DNA from: Candidatus Latescibacterota bacterium
GTDB taxonomy: Bacteria > Latescibacterota > UBA2968 > UBA8231
Length of the DNA: 64,000 nucleotides
Assembly (NCBI GenBank): GCA_022820485.1
Contig: JAJEFJ010000107.1
Location: forward strand, 50,370 to 114,369
Direction of reading: 5' to 3'
A program made the position numbers and the translations under genes. The notes beneath the pieces were generated by a model. The model was not told the DNA's origin, ran no database searches, and saw only the letters and a program-made list of their open reading frames with translations. This document shows, one piece after another, positions 1-7,992 of the stretch (the first letter of the stretch is position 1; each line of letters starts with the position of its first letter).

Positions 1-295
1 CCCAGACAGCTTCAAGTCGATTCTCCTGGCGCAATGTAGCAGACCACAGGCCACTCGTGATAGCCTGTCGCAGAGCACTAATTTTGGCAATCATCTCCTC
101 CTGCTCGTGTTCGCAGGAATGGGCTACTAGGAGATTTGCCAAGTCAACCTGCCCTTCGCTGGAGATAGCAAACTCGCCATAGAAGCCGAAAAATCCCGAC
201 GGCCCTCCAAAATTGAAATCCATTCCATAGAAACCCCCAGTTTTTTCTTTGTACCACTTCAACTGCTCTGAGGGTATTTGAGTCAGCCTGATCAT
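1..295 (-). CDS. Partial hypothetical protein, C-terminus beyond left edge
   Basis: An open leftward frame starts at ATG 293-295 and runs without a stop to position 2, giving 98 visible residues. The product begins MIRLTQIPSEQLKWYKEK and later has an acidic helix-like stretch (CEHEQEEMIAKISALRQAI). I do not recognise a family. The start lies 6 bp after the stop codon of the upstream dehydratase gene, so it is probably the last or next gene of the same leftward operon and translated by coupling; no clear Shine-Dalgarno is seen. The 3' end is outside the window, so length and function cannot be judged. Confidence 0.55.
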   Translation of the reverse strand, partial: MIRLTQIPSEQLKWYKEKTGGFYGMDFNFGGPSGFFGFYGEFAISSEGQVDLANLLVAHSCEHEQEEMIAKISALRQAITSGLWSATLRQENRLEAVW

Positions 296-301
296 AATTA
301 A

Positions 302-1462
302 TCAGTAATCCCGCAGGGCACCGTCGGGGCCAATCACCGGCTCCCGAGTATAAGGCTCAGGCGGATAGTGCGGGAACGCTTCGTCGTTCAGTTCAATGCC
401 AATGCCGGGAGTCTGCGGAACAATCAGGAAGCCGCCCTCGCGCCGCAGTGGCGTCTCGACCAGATCCCGTTTCGGGGCATCGTACTCGTCCCGTGGATAC
501 TCCTGTATGGCGACGTTGTGGATGGCGGCGTCGAGTTGCACGCACGCCGCAGTCAGGATGCAACTCAACGGGTTGTGCGGGGCGACTCCCACGTAGCTTG
601 CTTCGGCAAGAGCCGCGATCTTTTTGCAATTCGTAATTCCACCGGCGAGCGACAGGTCCGGCCGGATGTACGAAGCCCCCTTGTGGGCTAGCAACTCGCG
701 GAACTGGTAGGTGGTGTAGAGCCGCTCGCCCATGGCCACTGGCACCGGCATATTTGCCGCAACATGACCCCATGCGTCCATGTTTTCAGGCTCGATGGGG
801 TCCTCGAAAAAAAACAAGCCATAGGGCTCGAGCGCCTTGGCCACCTCGATGGCCTCCGGCGGCGTGAGTCGGTTGACCACATCGACCATGAGATCGATCT
901 CGTCACCCACGGCGTCGCGGACTGCCTGCAGGGTAGCCGCGGCGTGCTTGGCCATGCCGCGGAACGACAGTTGCTCTAAGCTTGTGCCCTCGCCAGACGC
1001 AAAGGCTCCGAACGGATAGAGACGCAAAGCGGTGTAGCCGGCCTCGACCATGCGCCGGGCGTCTTCGGCCAACTCCGCCGGGGAGTCGCCATGCAGATGC
1101 GAGTACACGCGTACGCGCTCCCGCGTGGGACCGCCCAGCAGCGAATGGACGGGTAGCTCGGCTACCTTCCCCTTGATGTCCCACAGTGCGATGTCGATTG
1201 CCCCGATCGCGGCCATAGTGTCCGCGCCGCCGCGAAACACGCAGCGGCGGAACATGTGCTGCCAGTTGCGCTCAATGTGGAGAGGATCCTTGCCGATTAG
1301 GTACTCGGCGCAGTAATCTACCGCCGCAATGGGCGCAAACGGCGTGCCGCTGGTACCGCTTGCGGGGTGCAACTCGCCGACACCCGATATGCCTTCGTCG
1401 GTGTGCACCCGCACGTAGATAAAGCGGCTGGCCCGCAGGGTCTCGACCTTCGCGACTTTCAT
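302..1462 (-). CDS. Mandelate racemase/muconate lactonizing family sugar-acid dehydratase (galactonate dehydratase-like)
   Basis: This is a 386-residue enolase-superfamily protein. The N-terminal capping domain is followed by a barrel whose metal ligands can be read as D194 (MVDVVN), E220 (FFFEDP) and E246 (MGERL), with D269 and a catalytic-type H296 (VAPHNP). The DIALWDIKGK and LLGG segments are typical of the family. The pattern of His at the seventh strand and no KxK motif resembles D-galactonate/gluconate-type acid-sugar dehydratases, which make 2-keto-3-deoxy acids. It lies 47 bp downstream of a Gfo/Idh/MocA gene and two genes after a sugar-isomerase-like protein, so the operon probably oxidises, isomerises and dehydrates a sugar or sugar acid. 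Substrate is unknown. Start ATG at 1462; a weak AGGAAG lies upstream. Confidence 0.88.
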   Translation of the reverse strand: MKVAKVETLRASRFIYVRVHTDEGISGVGELHPASGTSGTPFAPIAAVDYCAEYLIGKDPLHIERNWQHMFRRCVFRGGADTMAAIGAIDIALWDIKGKVAELPVHSLLGGPTRERVRVYSHLHGDSPAELAEDARRMVEAGYTALRLYPFGAFASGEGTSLEQLSFRGMAKHAAATLQAVRDAVGDEIDLMVDVVNRLTPPEAIEVAKALEPYGLFFFEDPIEPENMDAWGHVAANMPVPVAMGERLYTTYQFRELLAHKGASYIRPDLSLAGGITNCKKIAALAEASYVGVAPHNPLSCILTAACVQLDAAIHNVAIQEYPRDEYDAPKRDLVETPLRREGGFLIVPQTPGIGIELNDEAFPHYPPEPYTREPVIGPDGALRDY

Positions 1463-1509
1463 ATTCGTTCCGGCTTCCTAAAAATCAGCTCGCTGCTGTC
1501 TCAATTGCG

Positions 1510-2610
1510 CTAGGCAACATCAATCGCTACACCTCCCTCGCGTCCCTGCAATGCCCCACTTCCCACCATCGCGACCTCCAGCGCCCTCAGCCCATCGCGG
1601 TGATCAACGGCAAAGGGCGCTTCTGTGCGGCAGTGGTCGATATAGTGGGCCACCTCGGCCTTGTACGCCGGCCCGAAGCGCTCGATAAAAAACGGCACTT
1701 CTGCGCCGTAATCGCGCAGGGCAAACTCCCGCCGCTCGATTAAACCACGCCGCCCAAATGCCTCCACTTCCACTGAGAGCGAGTCCTCACTAAAGGCCCC
1801 CACATGCACTAACCCCTCCGTCCCATAAACCCAAGTCTCATTGCGATACCCTGCTACGTGGTTGCGGCTCACCGTCACTTGGCCGATCAGGTTTTCGGGA
1901 AAGTACATCTGCAAGAGAGCATCGTCGAAATCCTCTTTGACGTCCGTGTGCTGCTGGTTGTAAAGCAGACTGCCAAAACCCGCTAGCCGCTCGGGCTGCT
2001 GCCCGCCGAGCCAGAGAATCTCGTCGATATTGTGCACTGCCATATCCGAGAGTATGCCGGAGCTATTGTATCCCTCGGGCGGCGGCACTGGATCTTCGAG
2101 GATCGAGACGATCTTGAACGGCGCGCCGATAGCGCCTTGATCCAAGAGGGCTTTGGCCCATAGCAGCGGCGCGTCGAAGCGACGCATAAAAGCCTGCATC
2201 AGCGCCGTGCGGCGAAAATCGTCGGCGTCTAGATAGGTGGCAAACTCTCGCGCTGTGGCCAGAGAGTGCGTCAGCGGTTTTTCCATCAAGACCCGCCAGC
2301 CCGCGTCGATCAAGGTCTGGGCATCGCGGTAGTGGTTTTCCGTGCGCGAGGCAATAAACGCGCCGTCGGCTGCCTTAGCCGCGACTAGTTCCTCTACGTC
2401 TTTGAAAACACCAATCGCCGTTTCCTGTCCAGCCTGTAGCTGAGCCGCGGCCTCGGCGGCCAAGTCGCCGTACCCGTCCACTACCACTGTCAACACGCAA
2501 TCGCCCCGCTCTCTGGCCAGTTCTTGGACGTGGCGGGCGTGGAATGCGCCAATCCGGCCGACGCCTATGACCGCTATTCTAAAACGTTCCGCCATGGGCA
2601 AGATTCTCAT
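1510..2610 (-). CDS. Gfo/Idh/MocA family oxidoreductase (inositol dehydrogenase-like)
   Basis: A 366-residue NAD(P)-dependent oxidoreductase. The N-terminal Rossmann domain shows the GVGRIGAFHARH nucleotide loop at about residues 17-28, and the family EKP motif (VLMEKPLTHS) follows near residue 108. The C-terminal part is the usual alpha/beta substrate domain. Family members oxidise a hydroxyl of inositol, glucose or related polyols. The ATG at 2608-2610 overlaps the stop of the upstream isomerase-like gene by 4 bp (ATGA), which argues for this start and for translational coupling; an internal ATG at codon 7 is a possible alternative. It belongs to the leftward operon 5430 to 1. Confidence 0.9.
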   Translation of the reverse strand: MRILPMAERFRIAVIGVGRIGAFHARHVQELARERGDCVLTVVVDGYGDLAAEAAAQLQAGQETAIGVFKDVEELVAAKAADGAFIASRTENHYRDAQTLIDAGWRVLMEKPLTHSLATAREFATYLDADDFRRTALMQAFMRRFDAPLLWAKALLDQGAIGAPFKIVSILEDPVPPPEGYNSSGILSDMAVHNIDEILWLGGQQPERLAGFGSLLYNQQHTDVKEDFDDALLQMYFPENLIGQVTVSRNHVAGYRNETWVYGTEGLVHVGAFSEDSLSVEVEAFGRRGLIERREFALRDYGAEVPFFIERFGPAYKAEVAHYIDHCRTEAPFAVDHRDGLRALEVAMVGSGALQGREGGVAIDVA

Positions 2611-3440
2611 GCCGCCAGCGCCCGCAAATGGTCGCGGAAGCGAATGGTCTCCGCCAGCGTGTCGCAGCCTTCGTAGCCCTCTCCCCAGCAGTACTCCAAC
2701 TCGAGCCAGCCGCGATAACCGCTCGTGCGCATGACTTCCAATATGCGCCCGAAATCCAAGGTATTGCGCTCAAAGTTCGCTTGGCCGTTGCCCCGGCACG
2801 CCCCTCGGACGTGGAAGTGGCTAGCGTGCTGAATCAAGACCTCTACTTCGGATTCGGGGATGCCGCGTGGAATGAAATGGCTGTAGTCCAAGGTCAAGGT
2901 CAATCCTAAAACGTCCCGCACCAACCTAGTCGCCGACTTAGGATGGGAAGCCAGCGAGCCGATGTGGGGTTCGATTCCGTAGATGATGCGGTGCTGGCGA
3001 GCCTGTTCCACCCGCCAGTTCAACTCTTCTACGGCCCGGGCCCAAGAATCGCCGCGCTTTTCGTCGCGGAAGTGTACCCCAGGCAGCCCGCTAACGTGCT
3101 TGGAACCGCATTCGAGGGCGTATTCCAAGGTTTTGAGGAACCAATCTCGCGCTTTGTTCCGACGCCTCTTTTGGGGGTTGTTGATGGCGTAGGACTCGAA
3201 GTCCAGTGCTGTCTGCATGAACACGTCGGCAGCAACTAGGCCTCTAGCTTCTAGTTTCTTCCTCAGCCGTCGGGCCGAGCGCCGCACATTCTCGAATTCG
3301 CGCGAGGGCTGCAAGTGAGAGCGATCTTCGAAAAGGCCGATATCCACCCCCTTGAGCTTCAACATCGCAATCAAGTCGAGGACGTGATCGTGGGGCAGAA
3401 GCGGAAAAGTGAAGTCGGCACAAGCCAATTTGAGTCTCAT
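2607..3440 (-). CDS. Sugar phosphate isomerase/epimerase, TIM barrel (AP endonuclease 2-like)
   Basis: A 277-residue protein of the xylose-isomerase-like TIM-barrel superfamily. Family features seen include GIEPHIGSLASHP and LTLDYSHFIPRGIPESE (metal-site Glu/His/Asp region) and a C-terminal GWLELEYCWGEGYEGCDT (metal-binding Glu). Such proteins isomerise or epimerise keto sugars or act as inosose/hydroxypyruvate isomerases; the substrate is not predictable. The start ATG 3438-3440 is supported by a strong AGGAGG at 3448-3453. It is 31 bp downstream of the FG-GAP lipoprotein gene and overlaps the next gene by 4 bp. Confidence 0.85.
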   Translation of the reverse strand: MRLKLACADFTFPLLPHDHVLDLIAMLKLKGVDIGLFEDRSHLQPSREFENVRRSARRLRKKLEARGLVAADVFMQTALDFESYAINNPQKRRRNKARDWFLKTLEYALECGSKHVSGLPGVHFRDEKRGDSWARAVEELNWRVEQARQHRIIYGIEPHIGSLASHPKSATRLVRDVLGLTLTLDYSHFIPRGIPESEVEVLIQHASHFHVRGACRGNGQANFERNTLDFGRILEVMRTSGYRGWLELEYCWGEGYEGCDTLAETIRFRDHLRALAA

Positions 3441-3471
3441 GGTGCTTCCTCCTAAGGTTAGTCTGCATCTT

Positions 3472-5430
3472 CTAAAGTTCTTTTACCTCAACCAGTGCGT
3501 TGGTTGCGATGGGGCCAGATACAATCTGTTCCTTCCCCGACGGCCAGCGCACAGCGATCTGATTGACTACTTTGGCATCGCCCAGTCCGAAGTAGAGTGG
3601 ATAGAGACTTTGGGAGAGATAGCCCGACTGTCCATCGTGGACTTTGGTATAAGTCTGGGTGCCAACTCGAACCTGTACCGTAGCACCCAGTCCGCTGCGG
3701 TTCGACGCCGTGCCGATCAGCTCGACCTTGAGAAAAGACAGATTCTGCTTTTTAGCACTCAGATTGCTGATCAGCACAGTAGGCTCGGAATTAAAATCAT
3801 TGGTGACGATATCCAGATCGCCGTCGTCGTCCAAGTCGAAAATCGCCGAAGAACGGCTTCCCAATGCGCCCCAGACCACAACAGTGCCGCTTCGGTCCTG
3901 ACAGTGCCGGTGGTTGCGGTCTTTCCAAGCACAATCTAATTCGAACCACGGTTGGGCCGTGCGTCCGCCGCGCCTGGGCTCTACACCCAAGATGAATTCG
4001 CTGTCCAAGAATCCTTCGCCCCGGTTGTTCAACAGAACGGAGTTGACCCCATATCGGAAAGGATAATTCATGCTGGAGGCTATAAAAACGTCCTCGTACC
4101 CATCGGCGTTGAGGTCGCCGACGCTGAATCCCCAGGGCCAATAGTTCTCAGCACCGATTTGGTCTGAAATTTCTTCGAAGTGCCCGTCCCCTTTGTTCCG
4201 GTAGAACGCATTGCCAAAGATGCTATTGCCGCCGCTGTGCAGGAACTGTTCAGACCATTGCATGCGGGATTTGAGTTTTTCGCGCTCGACTCCGATGTTT
4301 TCGCTCATGTCGGAATGCATGTCGGTGATATAGAGATCCATTTTGCCGTCGTTGTTGTAATCGAAAACTTTGACTCCCATCGACCCCCAGGGGGTTTGGG
4401 GAAAAACCTCGCGGCTCTTGGCGACAAAATGTTTGCCCCCGACGTTTTCGTAGTACTGGTCGTGTCCCTGCATATTCAAAACGTATAGATCGGGCCAGCC
4501 GTCTTCGTTGACGTCGATGGGGCTGGCGGCGCCCGACCAACTCGCGTCCTGCAAACCCACCTTTTCGCTGACATCGACAAAGCGATTATCACCTTCGTTT
4601 TTGAAGAGGATACTCGTTTCGGTGCGTTCGGGCTTGAGGTGCCCGCTGAAGCCGTCGTTGAAGCCCGTATAGTACTTGTACTGGCTGTTTTTAGAATAGC
4701 TCGCCTTTTTAAGCTCGTCGGTAGTGTACTGACCTACAACAGTGAGAAAAATATCCAACAACCCATCGCCGTTGTAGTCAAAGAAGACTGCGGCAGAGGG
4801 ATGTCCCTTATAGTCGAGGCCGGAGCCTTTGGAAATATCTTTGAATGTGCCGGTACCGTCGTTTTCAAAGAGGATATTGCCCCGGCGCAGGACGGTCACG
4901 TAGAGGTCTGGAGCGCCGTCGTTGTCGATATCGGCGAAAGAGGCCGATACCCCAACCGATTTGGCCGCCACACCCGCCCTCTCGGTAATATCCTTAAATT
5001 TGCCGCCGCCCAGATTTCTCCACAGTTCGTTGTCGCCAACCTGGGTGACGAAATAGATATCGTAGAGGCCATCCCCGTCCACGTCGGCAATGGTTATTCC
5101 ATTGCCGTGGTCGTAGTGATTCGGCCTGTAGTCCTTGCCCGAATCGGGAGTGATCCTGTTGCGGAAGCGGATAGCACTGTCTTCGAGCTGATCGGAGAAG
5201 GCAAAGTCGCAAAATACATCGAACTCAGTCTCGAGTTGAGCCTGTCTGCGACTTTCCAACCATGGAGGATCAATGATCTCCTCGGGAAAAGGCAACTGGA
5301 GTGGATCGGTTTGCCCAGCGGAAGTCGAGGGCTGGTCATCGCTATCGGAGGAGGGCCTATCGCAGGATCCGATGGTCGCGAGGATGGTTAGAAGAACGAG
5401 CCCTGCTTGTGTCGTTGTCTGCCGTGTCAC
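3472..5430 (-). CDS. FG-GAP/VCBS repeat lipoprotein with C-terminal ASPIC/UnbV domain (CRTAC1-like)
   Basis: A 652-residue exported protein. The N-terminus has a hydrophobic signal ending IGSCDRPSSD, so Cys23 is a likely lipidation site. Several FG-GAP/VCBS calcium-binding repeats follow (ADVDGDGLYDIYF, ADIDNDGAPDLYV, FDYNGDGLLDIF, FDYNNDGKMDLYI, GDLNADGYEDVFI, FDLDDDGDLDIV), forming a beta-propeller. The last ~80 residues fit ASPIC/UnbV (SGLGATVQV, GQSGYLSQS, WPSGKEQ). Known relatives are surface or outer-membrane proteins of uncertain role, often near polysaccharide-use genes. The GTG start at 5428-5430 is preceded by AGGAGA at good spacing. It is the first gene of the leftward operon, and an IS30 element ends only 36 bp upstream, so its original promoter has probably been displaced. 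Confidence 0.85.
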   Translation of the reverse strand: MTRQTTTQAGLVLLTILATIGSCDRPSSDSDDQPSTSAGQTDPLQLPFPEEIIDPPWLESRRQAQLETEFDVFCDFAFSDQLEDSAIRFRNRITPDSGKDYRPNHYDHGNGITIADVDGDGLYDIYFVTQVGDNELWRNLGGGKFKDITERAGVAAKSVGVSASFADIDNDGAPDLYVTVLRRGNILFENDGTGTFKDISKGSGLDYKGHPSAAVFFDYNGDGLLDIFLTVVGQYTTDELKKASYSKNSQYKYYTGFNDGFSGHLKPERTETSILFKNEGDNRFVDVSEKVGLQDASWSGAASPIDVNEDGWPDLYVLNMQGHDQYYENVGGKHFVAKSREVFPQTPWGSMGVKVFDYNNDGKMDLYITDMHSDMSENIGVEREKLKSRMQWSEQFLHSGGNSIFGNAFYRNKGDGHFEEISDQIGAENYWPWGFSVGDLNADGYEDVFIASSMNYPFRYGVNSVLLNNRGEGFLDSEFILGVEPRRGGRTAQPWFELDCAWKDRNHRHCQDRSGTVVVWGALGSRSSAIFDLDDDGDLDIVTNDFNSEPTVLISNLSAKKQNLSFLKVELIGTASNRSGLGATVQVRVGTQTYTKVHDGQSGYLSQSLYPLYFGLGDAKVVNQIAVRWPSGKEQIVSGPIATNALVEVKEL

Positions 5431-5466
5431 AATTCGTGTCTCCTATCTAATTTTTAATCCCCTTGA

Positions 5467-5486
5467 ATTCAACTTGTAAGTGCAAT
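5467..5486 (+). repeat. IS30 left terminal inverted repeat
   Basis: The sequence ATTCAACTTGTAAGTGCAAT is the exact reverse complement of 6639-6658. Confidence 0.93.
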
Positions 5487-5576
5487 CGTGCTGGCGCTGG
5501 AAAAGAAATGGCCAACTGGTATATTTCCTCGGACCATTTCACATGCAGCTCCGGACGGAGGCACTATGAGGACATA

Positions 5577-5675
5577 TAGCAACCCTAAATCATTCAAGAC
5601 TGGATTCCCGCTTGCGCGGGAATGACGCATAGGTAAACTGATGAACGCATGCTTTCAAATCATTTAGGACTGCTA
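5577..5675. mobile_element. MITE copy 1 (99 bp) inserted in the IS30 transposase start
   Basis: The ends are imperfect inverted repeats, TAGCAACCCTAAATCATT on the left and, read inward from the right, TAGCAGTCCTAAATGATT. Both sides carry a TA (5575-5576 and 5676-5677), as expected for TA target-site duplication. The interior holds a REP-like hairpin at 5604-5623. It has no coding capacity. Removing 99 bp plus one TA (101 bp) joins ATG 5566 to the IS30 frame. The same termini occur at 20846-20967 and at 63864 on the right edge. Confidence 0.85.
5604..5623. repeat. REP-like palindrome inside MITE copy 1
   Basis: An 8-bp stem, ATTCCCGC and GCGGGAAT, with a TTGC loop. The same stem recurs at 14037-14056 with the loop in the opposite orientation. 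It belongs to a widespread class of bacterial dispersed palindromes. Confidence 0.8.
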
Positions 5676-6656
5676 TATCACCAGTTGACCGAGTATCAAA
5701 GATACCAAATGTACGCCCTGAAGAAAGCCGGGCATGATCAGCAGTGCATCGCCGCGACGATATCGGTATCGCCCTCGACGATTTGCCGGGAGTTGCGGCG
5801 CAATCGCGGGCAACGCGGCTATCGTCCCCAGCAAGCCCACCAGCACGCCCTGGCGCGTCGGCACCATAAGGGGCAGGCGACCAAGATGACGCCGCCGGTC
5901 ATCGAGCGCATTGAAGCGGAGCTGTGTCAGCAGTGGAGTCCCGAGCAAATTGCGGGTCGGCTGGCGGCCACTGACGGGCTTCGGTTGAGTACCGAGCGCA
6001 TCTATCAGCACATCCGGGCGGACCGTCAAGCGGGCGGGACGTTGTATCGCCATCTGCGCCACAGTCAGAAGAAACGCAAGAAACGCTATGGCCAAGCCGA
6101 CGGCCGAGGCCAGATTAAAGACCGCGTCAGCATCGACCAGCGTCCGGCCATCGTCGAAGAAAAAAGGCGCATCGGCGATTGGGAAATCGACCTGGTGCTG
6201 GGCGGCCAGGGCACCAGGGCACTCGTCTCGGTGGTCGAACGGCGCTCGCGCTATACCCTGTTGGGCAGCGTCGCCTCCAAACAGGCCGCGCCCGTGGCGG
6301 CGACCCTTGCGTTGCTCGCGCCCCATAAGGCGCATACCCAGACGATTACCGCCGATAATGGCAAGGAGTTTGCCCACCATGCCACCATCAGCCAAGCGTT
6401 GGACGCGGCTGTATATTTTGCCCATCCCTATCATGCTTGGGAACGCGGACTCAACGAGAACACCAACGGGCTAATTCGCCAGTACATACCCAAAGCAACG
6501 GACGTGAATACGCTGTCGGAGACACAGATACACTACATCATGGAGCGGCCCAATCATCGGCCGCGAAAGGGCTTGGCATTTCAAACGCCGCATGAAATCT
6601 TATCCAAGGAAACAGGAACGAAACCTAAACATGGCGAAATTGCACTTACAAGTTGA
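5649..6656 (+). CDS. IS30-family transposase, 5' end altered by MITE insertion
   Basis: The DDE transposase has an N-terminal helix-turn-helix (YQRYQMYALKKAGHDQQCIA, STICRELRRN, RGYRP) and a catalytic domain with the triad D in WEIDLV, D in TADNGKEF and E in ERGLNENTNG. The C-terminal RPNHRPRKGLAFQTP resembles the IS30 ending. The present frame begins at an ATG lying in the MITE right end (codons MLSNHLGLLY), which has no good ribosome site. The original start is most likely ATG 5566-5568, preceded by GGAGG at 5557-5561; excising the MITE gives MRTYHQLTEYQRYQ, a normal IS30 start. The rest of the gene looks intact, so activity depends on whether the MITE-supplied ATG is used. Confidence 0.85.
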   Translation: MLSNHLGLLYHQLTEYQRYQMYALKKAGHDQQCIAATISVSPSTICRELRRNRGQRGYRPQQAHQHALARRHHKGQATKMTPPVIERIEAELCQQWSPEQIAGRLAATDGLRLSTERIYQHIRADRQAGGTLYRHLRHSQKKRKKRYGQADGRGQIKDRVSIDQRPAIVEEKRRIGDWEIDLVLGGQGTRALVSVVERRSRYTLLGSVASKQAAPVAATLALLAPHKAHTQTITADNGKEFAHHATISQALDAAVYFAHPYHAWERGLNENTNGLIRQYIPKATDVNTLSETQIHYIMERPNHRPRKGLAFQTPHEILSKETGTKPKHGEIALTS

Positions 6657-6658
6657 AT
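6639..6658 (-). repeat. IS30 right terminal inverted repeat
   Basis: Exact reverse complement of 5467-5486. It overlaps the last codons and the TGA stop (6654-6656) of the transposase. Confidence 0.93.
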
Positions 6659-7046
6659 CCGCAGTTGCGCTGAGCATCTTTTACATCTGATTTCTTTATT
6701 AGACATTGGGCAGAGAGAAACTCTCTGCCCAATGTCCGTTCTGCCCAAGGCCCATCTTCGCGGTCAATCCTCAATGGCTGGTCCAAGTCTCCAAATCCGC
6801 AGACGAGCAGACGCGGATTTGCGAATCGCCGCTACCGTGGCCGCTGCCATCGACAAAGCATACGTGATACGCACCCTTCCAGCGCACCAAGCTGCCAACG
6901 TGCTAGCCGCGACCGCCGCCGTAGATTTTTCTCGTCCAATTCACTTTTACCGTGGCCATGCCATTATTCCTTTCGTCGCCCCTGTCATGCTGAGCGGAGC
7001 GCAGCGGAGTCGAAGTATCTCATACCTAACACCCGTGCGTAACCTG
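6657..7046. other. Intergenic stretch with hairpin and dispersed repeats
   Basis: This 390-bp gap between the IS30 right end and mtnP has no convincing gene. An open rightward frame at 6732-7097 gives a composition unlike a real protein, runs through repeats and overlaps the mtnP 3' end. The gap contains the 6702-6736 hairpin, a CCGCAGACGAGCAGACGCGG-type segment near 6797, and at about 6983-7024 the dispersed repeat TGTCATGCTGAGCGGAGCGC followed by AGCGGAGTCGAAG, seen in intergenic DNA of many bacteria. Confidence 0.6.
6702..6736. repeat. Perfect 16-bp-stem hairpin
   Basis: GACATTGGGCAGAGAG is followed by an AAA loop and the exact complement CTCTCTGCCCAATGTC. No T-run follows on either side, so a simple Rho-independent terminator is not supported. 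It lies 44 bp outside the IS30 right end and could be a folded RNA, a protein site or a remnant of another mobile element. Confidence 0.75.
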
Positions 7047-7922
7047 TCAATCCCAATACTTCCCGTAGAATACCCGAAGACGCTCCTTCGCCTCTAAGGG
7101 AATCACCGCTGGGTCTGTGATGATAGCGCTTTCGGCAGCACGCAAACAAGGACAAGCGGATTCGGCTGGCAGGTGCGTGGCAACCTCGGAGACAATCTGC
7201 TTAGCTAAGGCACTGTTAGCTCGTAACACCGCTAACACTTGCTCGACGGTCACGTCCTCCTCTTCCTCGTGCCAGCAGTCGTAGTCCGTGCCCGTCGCCA
7301 GCAGCGCGTAACACATTTCCGCTTCGTGCGCCAGCTTGGCCTCGGGCAGCGCGGTCATGCCGATCACAGCCGCGCCCACGGCGTTGCGGTAGAAATGCGA
7401 CTCAGCGCGAGTGGAAAAGGCCGGCCCCTCCATGCAGAGGTACGTGCCGCCCTCGTGGACGTTGGCACCTGCCGCCCGCGCCGCGGCGATGACTACGCCC
7501 CGCAATCCTGCGCAGAACGGGTCGGCAAACATCACGTGGCCGACGATCCCGTCGCCGAAGAACGTCGATGGACGGTGTCCGCGCGTGCGGTCAAAAATCT
7601 GGTCGGGCACGATCATGTCCCCCGGCCGGATATCCTCCTGCATGATACCGCAGGCGCTGATGGCCAAAACGTGGTTCACGCCTAGTTGCTTGAGCGCGTG
7701 GATATTGGCGCGCGAGGGCACTTCGCTCGGCAGCAGCCGATGCCCCCGGCCATGTCGCGGCAAAAAATACACCGTGCGGTCGCCAATTCGCGCCTCAACA
7801 ATGGCGTCCGAAGGTGCGCCAAAGGGCGTATCTAACCGGTGCTCGGCGACTGTTTCGACTCCTTCTATTTGGTACAACCCCGACCCACCAATGACGCCTA
7901 AGACTACGGATTGACTCATCAT
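7047..7922 (-). CDS. mtnP: S-methyl-5'-thioadenosine phosphorylase
   Basis: The 291-residue protein matches the purine nucleoside phosphorylase fold of MTAP. Visible motifs are GVIGGSGLYQIEG, PRHGRGHRLLPSEVPSRAN, GGTYLCMEGPAFSTRAES and MTALPEAKLAHEAE, with the substrate-binding TDYDCWH. It splits methylthioadenosine, the by-product of polyamine synthesis and radical-SAM or quorum-signal chemistry, into adenine and methylthioribose-1-phosphate in the methionine salvage pathway. No other salvage genes are nearby. The start is ATG 7920-7922 or the adjacent ATG 7917-7919; AGGAG lies just upstream. It is divergent from the helicase gene and has its own promoter at 7963-7992. Confidence 0.93.
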   Translation of the reverse strand: MMSQSVVLGVIGGSGLYQIEGVETVAEHRLDTPFGAPSDAIVEARIGDRTVYFLPRHGRGHRLLPSEVPSRANIHALKQLGVNHVLAISACGIMQEDIRPGDMIVPDQIFDRTRGHRPSTFFGDGIVGHVMFADPFCAGLRGVVIAAARAAGANVHEGGTYLCMEGPAFSTRAESHFYRNAVGAAVIGMTALPEAKLAHEAEMCYALLATGTDYDCWHEEEEDVTVEQVLAVLRANSALAKQIVSEVATHLPAESACPCLRAAESAIITDPAVIPLEAKERLRVFYGKYWD

Positions 7923-7962
7923 CGTCTCCTGTGAAAATGCAAGTGCCTGATAGCGCCCCTAT

Positions 7963-7992
7963 ATTATACACCATGTCCCCACGCCTGCTCAA
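7963..7992 (-). promoter_or_regulatory. Sigma70-type promoter for mtnP
   Basis: On the minus strand there is a perfect -10 TATAAT (7963-7968) and a -35-like TTGAGC (7987-7992) with an 18-bp spacer. It faces mtnP and would start transcription about 35 bp before its ATG. It overlaps the start region of the divergent helicase gene. Confidence 0.55.

Larger units (their letters stand above)
5467..6658 (+). mobile_element. IS30-family insertion sequence, 1192 bp, itself interrupted by a MITE
   Basis: The ends are a perfect 20-bp inverted repeat at 5467-5486 and 6639-6658, enclosing one IS30-type DDE transposase gene whose stop codon lies inside the right repeat. Without the 99-bp MITE and its extra TA the element would be about 1.09 kb, normal for IS30. 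No 2-3 bp target duplication is obvious (flanks ...TTGA and CCGC...), so it may be old or one flank may have been rearranged. The element lies between the leftward sugar operon and mtnP. Confidence 0.9.

Noticed and set aside
4639..5391. 250-codon open frame on the plus strand
   Set aside because: Antisense to the FG-GAP repeats, whose Asp-rich codons read as Ile/Val-rich on the opposite strand and mimic a protein.
6732..7097. 121-codon open frame on the plus strand
   Set aside because: Runs through dispersed repeats and overlaps the mtnP 3' end. Its product includes peptide translated from the TGTCATGCTGAGCGG repeat.
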